NCBI RefSeq assembly: GCF_038070105.1
Contig: NZ_JBBPBZ010000002.1
Location: 3,578,501 to 3,642,500, forward strand
Direction: 5' to 3'
Length of the DNA stretch: 64,000 nt
Origin: Methylocystis sp. IM3
GTDB lineage: Bacteria > Pseudomonadota > Alphaproteobacteria > Rhizobiales > Beijerinckiaceae
Positions 46,801 through 55,125 of the stretch are shown in pieces. The notes under the pieces are model-generated. The model did no database searches and was not told where the DNA came from. It worked only from the letters and a program-made list of their open reading frames with translations. How positions within the stretch are numbered: position 1 is the stretch's first letter; every line of letters starts with the position of its first letter. Position numbers and translations under genes: made by a program.

Positions 46801-46828
46801 TTCGCGCAGCCTTCTAACGCTGCGCGAA
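46801..46828 (+). other. Perfect 10-bp hairpin between rpoN and hpf
   Basis: TTCGCGCAGC and GCTGCGCGAA pair perfectly around the loop CTTCTAAC, 55 bases after the rpoN stop. Without a T-run, it may be a factor-dependent terminator, an RNA-processing site or a protein-binding palindrome that separates rpoN from hpf expression. Confidence 0.5.
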
Positions 46829-46994
46829 AATTCGCGGCGCGGTTCTGTGGGGAGACCGTAGACGCAGGCTCACGAAAAAGTGAAGCGGGGCGGACCCCGG
46901 TTGAAGAAAATCCGTAATCGGCGGGTAAGCGCAAAAGAGGCATAGTCTGTCTCGGCCGCGACGACCGGCCGCTTTCCGAAAAAGGCGGAGCGAT

Positions 46995-47564
46995 ATGTCC
47001 CTGAGAGTTTCGGGCAAGAACATCAACATCGGCGAGGCGCTGCGCGCCCATATCACGGAGCGTCTGGAGCAGGCGGCGTCGAAATATTTCGACGGCGGCG
47101 TCAGCGGCCATGTCACGATCACGCCCGAAGGTTCGGGCTACCGCGCCGATTGCAGCCTGCATCTCACCTCGGGCATCGTGCTTCAGGCGGACGGCCGGGC
47201 GCAGGAGCCCTATGCGACCTTCGACCAGGCGGCGGATCGGCTGGAGAAGCGCCTGCGGCGCTACAAGGAGCGATTGAAGGGCCACCACGACGGGCACGGA
47301 CCGGTGGAGCCCGAGGTGGTGCCCTATCAGGTATTCGAGGCGCCTGACGAGGAAAGCGAGGCGCCGGCCGAATTCAGCCCGGCCGTTATCGTGGAATCGA
47401 CCACGAAGCTGCGCCGTCTCTCGGTGCCGTCGGCCGTGCTTCACCTCGATCTCACTGGCGCCCCAGTTTTGGTGTTTCGTCACGCAAATACGGGGCGACT
47501 CAATATTGTCTATCGGCGAAACGACAACAATATCGGTTGGATCGATACGCCCGCCAGCGAGTAG
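46995..47564 (+). CDS. hpf: Ribosome hibernation promoting factor (long form)
   Basis: A 189-residue protein that binds the 30S decoding region and dimerises ribosomes into inactive 100S particles. Residues 1-105 are the HPF/RaiA fold (LRVSGKNINIGEALRAHITERLEQAASKYFDG, DRLEKRLRRYKERLK). Residues about 130-189 are the dimerisation domain of long-form HPF (AVLHLDLTGAPVLVFRHANTGRLNIVYRRNDNNIGWIDTP). AAGGCGGAGCG precedes the ATG. In alphaproteobacteria it sits between rpoN and ptsN. Confidence 0.96.
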   Translation: MSLRVSGKNINIGEALRAHITERLEQAASKYFDGGVSGHVTITPEGSGYRADCSLHLTSGIVLQADGRAQEPYATFDQAADRLEKRLRRYKERLKGHHDGHGPVEPEVVPYQVFEAPDEESEAPAEFSPAVIVESTTKLRRLSVPSAVLHLDLTGAPVLVFRHANTGRLNIVYRRNDNNIGWIDTPASE

Positions 47565-47714
47565 CCGCCTTTCCCCAGGGCGGCGCCCGCGGGAAGGGGA
47601 GTTCCGCCGGACGTCGCCTTGCGGGACCGGCCCGGCATGTATCTTGCGATTTCCTTCATGGGCGCAGCCGCGCAGCTTGAAGGTTTTTCCAACGCTTGAA
47701 AGATAGGGCGTCGC

Positions 47715-48179
47715 ATGCGGCTCACGGATCTTGTCACGCCGGAAGCGGTGATCGCCAATTTGAAGGCGAGCTCGAAAAAGCAGCTGCTTCAGGAGCTGAG
47801 CGACCGCGCGGCCAGGCTCTCGGGCCTGCCGTCGCGGGAAATTTTCGACGCCCTGCTGCACCGCGAGCGCCTGGGCTCGACAGGCATTGGCGAGGGCATT
47901 GCCATTCCGCACGGCAAGCTCGCCAGGGTCAAGTCGATTTTCGGGATTTTCGCCCGGCTCGAGCGGCCGGTGGATTTCGAGGCGCTGGATGGCGCCCCGG
48001 TCGATCTGGTCTTTTTGCTGATCGCCCCGGAGACCTCCGGGGCGGATCATCTGAAAGCGCTCGCCTGCGCGGCGCGGATGCTTCGCGACCCTGGCCTTGT
48101 CGCAACCATCCGCGCCACGCGAGACCATGACGCGCTTTACTCACTCATTTCGCAGCGTTCCAAGCCCCACGCCGCGTAA
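47715..48179 (+). CDS. ptsN: PTS IIA-like nitrogen regulatory protein
   Basis: A 154-residue EIIA-Ntr. The phosphorylated histidine is H66 in IGEGIAIPHGKLARV; other family segments are RLTDLVTPEAVIANLKASSKKQLL and VFLLIAPETSGADHLKALA. It receives phosphate through the PtsP-PtsO chain and controls potassium, carbon and PHB regulation; those partner genes are outside the window. Last gene of the rpoN string. Confidence 0.97.
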   Translation: MRLTDLVTPEAVIANLKASSKKQLLQELSDRAARLSGLPSREIFDALLHRERLGSTGIGEGIAIPHGKLARVKSIFGIFARLERPVDFEALDGAPVDLVFLLIAPETSGADHLKALACAARMLRDPGLVATIRATRDHDALYSLISQRSKPHAA

Positions 48180-48199
48180 CCGTCGAAGGGGGCGTCTTC

Positions 48200-48475
48200 C
48201 TAAACCGTCGCCCGCTTCTGCCCGCCGCCGTGGGAGGCGTGTCCGCCCTTACGGCCCGCTTCCGACGCGAGGGTGTGATCGCGCGAGAAGCTGCGTTTCG
48301 CCGGATTGACGCTCTGACCGCCCTTGCGTCCGGCGCGCGCCGCAAGTTCGGGATTTTGCGAGAAACTGCGCTTCTCGTCCGGGACGCTCTGACCGCCCTT
48401 GCGCGCGATCGCGCGCTGTTTCTCCGGATCCATCGACGCAAAGCCTCGATTGGACTTCTTCACTACTTCCTGCAT
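48200..48475 (-). CDS. KGG-repeat general stress protein
   Basis: A 91-residue very hydrophilic protein with repeated RKGGQSV / RKGGQSVN / RKGGHAS units (three KGG motifs) spaced by 20-22 residues, each preceded by serine-phenylalanine-serine segments (RSFSQNPELAARAG, RSFSRDHTLASEAG). The family includes GsiB-like and YciG-like stress-induced proteins. ATG at 48475 is fixed by AGGAGG six bases upstream. A near-consensus EcfG promoter lies at 48506-48530. It is next to the stress regulators, in keeping with EcfG control. Confidence 0.9.
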   Translation of the reverse strand: MQEVVKKSNRGFASMDPEKQRAIARKGGQSVPDEKRSFSQNPELAARAGRKGGQSVNPAKRSFSRDHTLASEAGRKGGHASHGGGQKRATV

Positions 48476-48505
48476 GGTCGCCTCCTGCCCCCGCGCCACG
48501 CGTAT

Positions 48506-48530
48506 AACTTGCCGAATCGGCCAAGGTTTC
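48506..48530 (-). promoter_or_regulatory. Candidate EcfG promoter for KGG gene
   Basis: On the minus strand GAAAC (48530-48526) and AGTT (48509-48506) are separated by 16 bases, one mismatch from each of the GGAAC and CGTT elements. It gives a leader of about 25 bases before the ATG. Geometry matches the strong EcfG promoter at 49495. Confidence 0.45.
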
Positions 48531-48616
48531 CGCAATCGTGGAATATACTTAGCCAAGCTTGTGAAGGACGAAAATCCCATGTGGAGTTAGACTTATCAAC
48601 AGCTTGACCGTCCCTT

Positions 48617-49411
48617 TCAGGCGATTTTTCTTTGCGACCTGCGATTGAAAAACAGCGCCTGGCTGATGACAGCCTTGAGACTTTCGACGCTGAAGGGCTT
48701 GGTGACGAGAAAGGCGGGTTCGGGCGGCGCGCCGGTGAGGAAGCGTTCCGGATAGGCGGTGACGAAGATGACAGGAGTCGAGAAGGCGTCGAGAATATCA
48801 TTCACCGCGTCGAGGCCCGAACTGCCGTCGGCGAGCTGGATGTCGGCGAGAATCAGACCCGGCTTTGTTTTTTCAATTGCAACCACCGCCTCGCGATGGG
48901 TGCGGGCCATGCCGGCCACGCTGTGCCCAAGTTCCTCCACAATGCTGCGCAGATCATGCGCGATCAGCGGCTCGTCCTCTATGATGAGCACGTCCGTCGC
49001 GATCTGATCGGCGATTTCGGCATTGGCGGCGTCGATGAGGTCTGCGGCCGCCCCTTCGGAGACGCCGAGCGTGTCTCCGATCTGTTCGAGATCGAAGCCT
49101 TCGAGGGCGTGCAGGAGAAAGGCGACGCGCGGCTTCAATGAAATGGCGTCGAGACGGCCGCGGGCGCCGTCGTCGGCCAAACCGGCGGCCGGATCGGGCT
49201 GGGCGATGGCGCCGGCGGCCCAGGTCGCCAGGAACAGGCGATAGAGGGAAATTCTCAGATCGTCATTTTGATCGAGTTTTCTTGGGTCTGCGACAATTGT
49301 TTCGAGCGTCGCCAGGACATGGGCGTCGCCGCCCTCGCGGGTCCCGACCAGCGCGCGCGCGAAGCGCCTCAGATAGGGAAGATGGCCATAGATCTCTTTT
49401 GAAACCGACAT
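48617..49411 (-). CDS. phyR: General stress response anti-anti-sigma regulator PhyR
   Basis: A 264-residue response regulator. Residues 1-135 mimic an ECF sigma factor (LPYLRRFARALVGTREGGDAHVLATLETI ... EGFDLEQIGDTLGVSEGAAADLIDAA). Residues 138-255 are a receiver with acidic pocket IIEDEPLI, phosphorylated D190 (LILADIQLADG), T/Y in FVTAYP and K238 in VTKPFS. When phosphorylated it captures NepR and frees EcfG. It is divergent from nepR-ecfG, the usual order. No PhyK/HWE kinase is in the window. Confidence 0.97.
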   Translation of the reverse strand: MSVSKEIYGHLPYLRRFARALVGTREGGDAHVLATLETIVADPRKLDQNDDLRISLYRLFLATWAAGAIAQPDPAAGLADDGARGRLDAISLKPRVAFLLHALEGFDLEQIGDTLGVSEGAAADLIDAANAEIADQIATDVLIIEDEPLIAHDLRSIVEELGHSVAGMARTHREAVVAIEKTKPGLILADIQLADGSSGLDAVNDILDAFSTPVIFVTAYPERFLTGAPPEPAFLVTKPFSVESLKAVISQALFFNRRSQRKIA

Positions 49412-49494
49412 CTCACGCCTCCGAAGGCGTTCAAATTCATACGAAAAGGAAGCGAAACCATGACGTCTGCGTCAAAACGACCTGCACGAATGAA

Positions 49495-49519
49495 GGAACC
49501 AATCCATGAGCGCGGCGTT
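49495..49519 (+). promoter_or_regulatory. EcfG promoter of nepR-ecfG
   Basis: GGAAC (49495-49499), 16 bases, CGTT (49516-49519): a full match to the alphaproteobacterial general-stress promoter. It lies about 80 bases upstream of nepR, showing positive autoregulation of the sigma factor, and it implies that nepR must start downstream of about 49526. Confidence 0.85.
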
Positions 49520-49600
49520 TTCCCTTCCGTGCGGCGCACTATATCGCGCAGCGAAACAGATCCGCCACAGAAAATCATGACTTTGCAGATTGGGGGCTCC

Positions 49601-49984
49601 ATGGTGAAAAACAGTCCGGAGAATGCCGTTGTGCGCGCGCAACCCGATGGGGATCAGCTGCGCTCCGACGCGCGTCATTTTCCGGGAACGCTCCCGCGGA
49701 GCCTGGCGGCGGTGGCCGCGGGGCTCGGCGTCGGCGCGCCGCGCCCCGCCAATGCGGAGAAGACAGCCGGCGTCGGGCCGCTGAAACTTTGCAAGACGGA
49801 AAGGAACGACCACAAGATGCGCGGCCCCGATTTTGGCGACGCGATCGGGAAGGAGTTGCAGAATCTCTACGACGACGTCGTGGCGCAGCCGGTCCCCGAC
49901 CGCTTCCTGAATCTGTTGAACCAGCTCGAACAAACTATGGTATCCTCAGGCCGGTCCGGTGGCGCGCCTGGGGAGAGAGAGTGA
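49601..49984 (+). CDS. nepR: Anti-sigma factor NepR
   Basis: A 127-residue protein that holds EcfG inactive until PhyR-P binds it. The conserved two-helix core is at the C-terminal part (IGKELQNLYDDVVAQPVPDRFLNLLNQLE). The first 75 residues are a poorly conserved extension with a hydrophobic ARHFPGTLPRSLAAVAAGLG section. The promoter at 49495 limits the start to ATG 49577 or ATG 49601; the latter has GGGGG upstream. The stop overlaps the ecfG start (GTGA), so the pair is coupled. Confidence 0.9.
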   Translation: MVKNSPENAVVRAQPDGDQLRSDARHFPGTLPRSLAAVAAGLGVGAPRPANAEKTAGVGPLKLCKTERNDHKMRGPDFGDAIGKELQNLYDDVVAQPVPDRFLNLLNQLEQTMVSSGRSGGAPGERE

Positions 49985-50556
49985 ACGAAGAGGAGCCCGG
50001 TCCCAGCGACGGTCAGAGCCTAAAACGGGATCTCATTGCGGCGATCCCCAATCTGCGTGCTTTCGCCGTCTCCATCTGCGGCAATCCCGACCGCGCCGAC
50101 GACCTCGTCCAGGAGACGCTGGTCAAGGCGTGGGGGAGCCTCGGATCATTCGCCGTGGGCACCAATCTGACCGCCTGGCTCTTCACGATCCTTCGCAACA
50201 TCTATTACAGCGAATTTCGCAAGCGGCGGCGCGAGGCGCCCGATCCGGACGGGGCGATCGCCTCTGCGCGGCTGATCGCGCCCGAGTCGCAGAACGCCCA
50301 TATGGATTTCCTCGATTTCCGCGAGGCGCTGCAAAAGCTTCCGCTCGATCAGCGCGAGGCCTTGATCCTCGTCGCGGCCTCCGGCATGTCCTATGAAGAG
50401 GCGGCGGAAATCTGCGGCTGCGCGCCCGGCACGATGAAGAGCCGGGTCAATCGCGCGCGAAACCGGCTCAACGAGATCATGGCCCTGCCGAGGGCCCCGC
50501 GAGAGAGCGGCCAGGCGCGCGGCGCCGGGGAACTCACGCCGGCCGGCCGAGATTGA
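49981..50556 (+). CDS. ecfG: General stress response ECF sigma factor EcfG
   Basis: A 191-residue group ECF15 sigma. Region 2 includes LRAFAVSICGNPDRADDLVQETLVKAW and LTAWLFTILRNIYYSEFRKRRR; region 4 is LQKLPLDQREALILVAASGMSYEEAAEICGCAPGTMKSRVNRARNRL. It reads GGAAC-N16/17-CGTT promoters such as its own. GTG 49981 overlaps the nepR stop, with GGGGAGAGAGA directly upstream. A Gly/Arg-rich tail follows region 4. Confidence 0.96.
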   Translation: MNEEEPGPSDGQSLKRDLIAAIPNLRAFAVSICGNPDRADDLVQETLVKAWGSLGSFAVGTNLTAWLFTILRNIYYSEFRKRRREAPDPDGAIASARLIAPESQNAHMDFLDFREALQKLPLDQREALILVAASGMSYEEAAEICGCAPGTMKSRVNRARNRLNEIMALPRAPRESGQARGAGELTPAGRD

Positions 50557-50661
50557 ACGGACCGGAGAAATGCAGCATAGGGAGCGCGCCATCCGCTCCC
50601 TTGTTTGTCCTCACGCGAACGCGTGCCAAAAAGCGCGTCCGCCCCTTTTTCGAGCGAGACC

Positions 50662-52059
50662 ATGACAGAAGAAAGCCGCATCGAACGCGATTCCTTTGGC
50701 GACATCGCCGTCCCGTCCTGGGCCTATTGGGGCGCGCAGACCCAGCGTTCGCGCGAGAATTTCCCCATCGGCGGCCAGCGCATGCCGATCGAGGTGGTGC
50801 ACGCCCTCGCCCGGGTGAAACTCGCCGCCGCCAAGGTGAACGCCGCCAAGGGCCTGATCCCGCCGGACGTCGAAAAGGCCATCGTTTCGGCGGCGCAGGA
50901 GGTGATCGACGGCAAGTTCGACGATCATTTTCCGCTCGTCGTCTGGCAGACGGGCTCCGGCACACAGTCCAACATGAACGTCAACGAGGTGATCGCCAAT
51001 CGCGCCAATGAGCAGCTCGGCGCGGGCCGCGGTGCGAAATCGCCCGTTCATCCCAACGACCACGTCAATTGTGGCCAGTCCTCCAACGACAGTTTCCCGA
51101 CAGCCATTCACGTCGCCGGGGCGCTGGCGATCTCCGGAAAGCTTTTGCCGGCGATCGAGCGGCTCGAGGCGGCGCTGGAGCGCAAGTCGTCGCAGTTTTC
51201 AAATCTCGTCAAGATCGGCCGCACCCATTTGCAGGACGCGACGCCCGTGACGCTCGGCCAGGAATTCTCCGGCTACGCCGCGCAGGCGAAATATGGCGCG
51301 GCGCGCATTCGCACGACGCTGCCCGACCTGTTCGCTCTGGCGCAGGGCGGCACCGCCGTCGGCACGGGCGTCAACACCGCGAAGGGCTTCGCCGAGGAGG
51401 TCGCGGCCAATATCGCCCGGCAGACCGGCCTGCCTTTCGTCACGGCGCCCAACAAGTTCGAGGCGCTCGCCGCGCATGACGCCATCGTCTTCGCCCATGG
51501 CGCGATCAATGCGCTGGCCGCCGGCCTCTACAAGATCGCCTGCGACATTCGCCTGCTCGGCTCGGGCCCGCGCGCCGGCCTCGCCGAACTACGGCTGCCG
51601 GAAAACGAGCCCGGCTCGTCGATCATGCCCGGCAAGGTGAATCCGACGCAGGTCGAGGCCATCACCATGGTCTGCGCGCGCGTCTTCGGCAATCATCAGA
51701 CGATCACCTTCGCCGCCTCGCAGGGCCATCTCGAACTCAATGTGATGAAGCCGGTGATCGCCTTCGCCCTGCTCGAATCCATCGACCTGATGACGACCGG
51801 AATAGACAGCTTCATCGTCCGCTGCATCGACGGCATCGAGGCGGACGAGGCCAACATCACGCGATTCCTCGAGCGGTCGCTGATGCTCGTGACGGCGCTC
51901 GCGCCGAAGATCGGCTATGACGCCGCGTCCAAGATCGCCCGCGCCGCCCACAAGAACGGCACGAGCCTCAAGGAGGAGGCGCTCGCCTCCGGCAAGGTCA
52001 CGGAGGCCGAATTCGACGCGATCGTGCGCCCGGAGAAGATGCTCGCGCCGAACGACTGA
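50662..52059 (+). CDS. fumC: Fumarate hydratase class II
   Basis: A 465-residue oxygen-stable fumarase of the citric acid cycle, also needed when glyoxylate and C4 acids are cycled. Family motifs are [55 protein letters not shown], and the signature [16 protein letters not shown] 50662 with GAGCGAGACC upstream; in-frame codons before it are non-conserved. Confidence 0.97.
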   Translation: MTEESRIERDSFGDIAVPSWAYWGAQTQRSRENFPIGGQRMPIEVVHALARVKLAAAKVNAAKGLIPPDVEKAIVSAAQEVIDGKFDDHFPLVVWQTGSGTQSNMNVNEVIANRANEQLGAGRGAKSPVHPNDHVNCGQSSNDSFPTAIHVAGALAISGKLLPAIERLEAALERKSSQFSNLVKIGRTHLQDATPVTLGQEFSGYAAQAKYGAARIRTTLPDLFALAQGGTAVGTGVNTAKGFAEEVAANIARQTGLPFVTAPNKFEALAAHDAIVFAHGAINALAAGLYKIACDIRLLGSGPRAGLAELRLPENEPGSSIMPGKVNPTQVEAITMVCARVFGNHQTITFAASQGHLELNVMKPVIAFALLESIDLMTTGIDSFIVRCIDGIEADEANITRFLERSLMLVTALAPKIGYDAASKIARAAHKNGTSLKEEALASGKVTEAEFDAIVRPEKMLAPND

Positions 52060-52075
52060 CTTTCAAAAAAGAATA

Positions 52076-52105
52076 GAGGGTGGGAGGGGCCCCTCTCCCA
52101 CCCTC
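52076..52105. repeat. Perfect GC-rich palindrome after fumC
   Basis: GAGGGTGGGAG/CTCCCACCCTC with an eight-base loop, 17 bases after the fumC stop. On the plus strand it is preceded by CAAAAAAG and not followed by T, so on the minus strand it would act as an intrinsic terminator; on the plus strand the role is unclear. Related in sequence to the CCACCCTCCCC palindromes near rpsP. Confidence 0.6.
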
Positions 52106-52283
52106 GTCGGAAGCTCGTGGGGCTCCCAACGCCGTCTGCCCACGGCGACACGATACTGCGGGAATGCGAACGGACAGGATGTGCGCCGCCGCATCGCTCG
52201 AAAACACTTCGGTTATAGGTTAGAAGATTTTTTGCGCCAGAGTCGACGCTGGCTCTTTTTTCCAAAGACAAGGCCCCGATTCG

Positions 52284-53501
52284 ATGCATGTCACCCGAGG
52301 CGTTATCCTCGCCACGCTTATCTTCGGGGTCGCGGCCTGCGCTCAGCGGCCGCATGGCTTTCTGATCCCCTCGCGCCAGGCCCCGCCCGGGACGAGCCTC
52401 GTGCAGATGCTCGTGGCGACGACGCGCGCGCCCAATGAGGCCGAGCCCGGCGAGATGTTCTCGGGCGAGCGCGGCGCCGGCTTCTCCTTCGCCGACATCA
52501 CCGTCTCCATCCCGCCGGAGGGGAACCGCAAGGTCGGCGAGGTGCAGTGGCCCACGACCCAGCCGCCGGATCCCATGCGCGAATTCACGACCGTCGAGGC
52601 CTCCGTGATGACCAAGGAGCAGGCGGTCGCCGAATTCAACAGGCATATCAAACAGACGCCGCGCCGCCAGGTTCTGGTTTTCGTCCATGGCTACAACACG
52701 CGCTTTGGCGAGGCGGTCTATCGCTTCGCGCAGATCGCGCATGATTCCGCCGCCTATGTGACGCCGGTGCTCTTCACCTGGCCGTCGCGCGGCAAGCTCC
52801 TGCACTATGGCTACGACCATGAAAGCGCGAACTATTCGCGCGACGCGCTCGAGACCCTGTTGCAGACCCTTTCGCACAATCCCAATGTCGGGGAGATTTC
52901 CATTCTCGCCCATTCCATGGGCAATTGGGTGACGCTCGAAGCCCTGCGCCAGATGGCGATTCGCGACCGCGGGCTCTCGCCGAAGATCCAGAACGTCATG
53001 CTCGCCGCGCCGGACGTCGATTTCGACGTTTTCCGCCGCCAGATCGCCACGATCGACGCCCGGCCGTCGATCTTCACGATCTTCGTCTCCCGCGACGACG
53101 AGGCGCTCGCGACCTCCCGCCAGGTCTGGGGCGACAAGCCGCGCGTCGGCGCCGTCGATCCGACGGCGGCGCCCTATGACGAGACGTTCAGGAGCAACCG
53201 GGTGCAGGTGATCGATCTGACCGACGTCGCTTCGGGCGGCGGCGACAGTCTGGGACATACCAAATTCGCCGAGGCGCCTCAGGTCGTCCGGTCGATCGGG
53301 GCGCGGCTCGCCGCGGGTCAGGCCCTGAACGACGGCGGGGGCGGGGTCGGCGAAAAACTGGGCCAGGTCGCGACGGGCGCCGGATCAGCCGTCGGCGCTG
53401 CGGTCACGGCGCCTCTCGTCATTGCCGACCCGAGCAGCCGGGACAGTTTGGATGAACGGCTGGAATCGATCGGCGAACGACTCGGACACGCAGCGCGATG
53501 A
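52284..53501 (+). CDS. DUF900-family alpha/beta hydrolase lipoprotein
   Basis: A 405-residue protein with a lipoprotein leader (GVILATLIFGVAACAQ, lipobox VAAC) and a DUF900 hydrolase domain: VLVFVHGYNTRFGEAVYRFAQIAHD, FTWPSRGKLLHYGYDHESANYSRDALETLL, the nucleophile serine in ILAHSMGNWVTLEAL, and downstream SRDDEAL (Asp). The histidine is probably in LGHTKFAE. The C-terminal 80 residues are Gly/Ala-rich. A serine esterase of the envelope, substrate unknown. The stop overlaps the tspO start (ATGA). Confidence 0.86.
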   Translation: MHVTRGVILATLIFGVAACAQRPHGFLIPSRQAPPGTSLVQMLVATTRAPNEAEPGEMFSGERGAGFSFADITVSIPPEGNRKVGEVQWPTTQPPDPMREFTTVEASVMTKEQAVAEFNRHIKQTPRRQVLVFVHGYNTRFGEAVYRFAQIAHDSAAYVTPVLFTWPSRGKLLHYGYDHESANYSRDALETLLQTLSHNPNVGEISILAHSMGNWVTLEALRQMAIRDRGLSPKIQNVMLAAPDVDFDVFRRQIATIDARPSIFTIFVSRDDEALATSRQVWGDKPRVGAVDPTAAPYDETFRSNRVQVIDLTDVASGGGDSLGHTKFAEAPQVVRSIGARLAAGQALNDGGGGVGEKLGQVATGAGSAVGAAVTAPLVIADPSSRDSLDERLESIGERLGHAAR

Positions 53502-53995
53502 ACGCCCCGGACAAGTCCGGCGTCGGGCCTTTCGCCGCGGCGGCCCTCTCGGCCGGGCCCATTCTCGCCGCGGCCCTGCTCGGCAATGCGGCGACCCTCC
53601 CCAATATCGCGCCCTGGTACCAGAGCCTCGCCAAGCCGCCGCTCACCCCGCCGAACTGGGTTTTCGGTCCGGCCTGGACGACGCTTTACATTCTGATGGG
53701 CGTGGCCTTCTACCGTATCCTGCGGAGCGATCCGGCGGCGGCGGGGCGGGGCCGGGCGATCCTGCTCTTTACGGCGCAGCTCGCCCTCAACGCCGCCTGG
53801 TCCTTCGCCTTTTTCGCGGCGCATAGTCCGGCTCTGGGCCTCGCCGTGATCCTGCCGCTCGAAGTGCTGATTCTCGCCACGATCGCCGCCTTCTGGCGCC
53901 TCGACCGCGCCGCCGCCCTCTGCCTCGTCCCTTATGCGCTGTGGGTCGCCTTCGCGACCTATCTCAACCTCGGGATTTTCGTGCTCATTCCCTGA
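53498..53995 (+). CDS. tspO: TspO/MBR family tryptophan-rich membrane protein
   Basis: A 165-residue five-helix protein. PWYQSLAKPPLTPPNWVFGPAWTTLYILMGVAFYRI is diagnostic, and QLALNAAWSFAFFAAHSPALG and FWRLDRAAALCLVPYALWVAFATYLNLGIF match helices 4 and 5. TspO binds tetrapyrroles and in Rhodobacter moderates photosynthesis and oxygen-dependent genes. Coupled by four bases to the hydrolase gene upstream. Confidence 0.95.
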   Translation: MNAPDKSGVGPFAAAALSAGPILAAALLGNAATLPNIAPWYQSLAKPPLTPPNWVFGPAWTTLYILMGVAFYRILRSDPAAAGRGRAILLFTAQLALNAAWSFAFFAAHSPALGLAVILPLEVLILATIAAFWRLDRAAALCLVPYALWVAFATYLNLGIFVLIP

Positions 53996-54009
53996 GGGGA
54001 CGCCGGCCC

Positions 54010-55125
54010 TCAGAAAGGCGCCTGTCTGGCGGCGGCGACATAGGCGTCGGCGTCCTCCTTCAGGAGGAGCCGCTCCTTGACGAGCCTGTCGGCGACGACC
54101 CGCATGGTCGCCACGAAATAGGCGCGCGAGCCATAGCGTTCGATGAGAGAGGGCCGGGGGTCGCCGCTTTTCTCCCGCTCCGCCTTCGTCGCCGGAAAGG
54201 ACGCCGACGCGCCCGCCGCGCAGGCCGGGCCGGTCTTTTCCTTTTGCGCATTGAAGCCGACGAAGGTCGCGACGGGCAGCGCGTGATCGGGCAGGCGCAG
54301 GCCCGAAAGCTCGTTGCCGTCGGGGTCGATGCGGGGAACGCGGCCGGCCACGGCCGGCGGGGCCGGCGTCCCCGGTATTTTCGGCCAGACGAGCGCGGCC
54401 GCCTCGACGAGATCGGCTTCGGTCGGCGCGCGTGACGGCGGGGGCTTCGCGCCTTTCGTCCAGTCGTCGAGCGCCGCCAACAGCGCCCGCAGCGCCGGCG
54501 CCGGCGATCGCTGGTTGAGGGGCGCGGCGCAATTTTCACCGGCGAGGGTCTGCGCCATTCCCGCAAGGAAGAAGCTGCGGCGAGTCTCCGCGGCCGGGCC
54601 GGGCAGGGGCCGCCCGCCCGCGCCCCAATAGGCGTCGCTTCCCCACGTGTCGATGACGCGCGGCCCTGTCGCCGCCGGCGCCGGCGCGTCCTGCAGCAGC
54701 AGGCCGTCGAACAGCGCCCCCGCCTCCGCGAGCGCCGCCCCTGCGCCGCCCCGGCCATGGGCCAGGAGGCGCCGCGCGCCCACGAGGCCCCGAAGCCGAG
54801 GCGCGAGATCGCGCAAGGCCGCCGCCCGCGCCGCCGGGGGCAGGCTCGACAGATCGAGCCGGGCGACCGCCATGCCGCGCGAGAGGGCCAGCGGGGCGAG
54901 ATCGTCGCCCGGCGCCGTCTCGAGGAAGAGCGCCGCGCCGCTGTGATCCGAGGGCGAAGCCGGCCGCGCCGGGCGCATGAGCGCGATGTCGAACTCGTGG
55001 GTCTGCCCGCCGATCCGGACGGCCGCCCGCACGGCGGCGCTCGTCTCGGCAAGAGAGACGAGCTCGGCCCGCGCCGGGACGGCGAAGAGCATCGCGGCGC
55101 AAAAAAACTTAAGACCCTGGAGCAT
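54010..55125 (-). CDS. Exported alpha/beta hydrolase-domain protein (Abhydrolase_10-like)
   Basis: A 371-residue secreted protein with a signal peptide (GLKFFCAAMLFAVPARA). Segments RVIDTWGSDAYWG, GRVPRIDPDGNELSGLRLPDHALPVATFVGFN and SLIERYGSRAYFVATMRVVADRLVKERLLLKEDADAYV match the Abhydrolase_10 family of large exported proteins without a clearly proven activity. The usual GxSxG nucleophile region is replaced by LLAHGRGGAG, so catalysis is doubtful. It overlaps the udgX gene by 17 bases. Confidence 0.7.
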   Translation of the reverse strand: MLQGLKFFCAAMLFAVPARAELVSLAETSAAVRAAVRIGGQTHEFDIALMRPARPASPSDHSGAALFLETAPGDDLAPLALSRGMAVARLDLSSLPPAARAAALRDLAPRLRGLVGARRLLAHGRGGAGAALAEAGALFDGLLLQDAPAPAATGPRVIDTWGSDAYWGAGGRPLPGPAAETRRSFFLAGMAQTLAGENCAAPLNQRSPAPALRALLAALDDWTKGAKPPPSRAPTEADLVEAAALVWPKIPGTPAPPAVAGRVPRIDPDGNELSGLRLPDHALPVATFVGFNAQKEKTGPACAAGASASFPATKAEREKSGDPRPSLIERYGSRAYFVATMRVVADRLVKERLLLKEDADAYVAAARQAPF

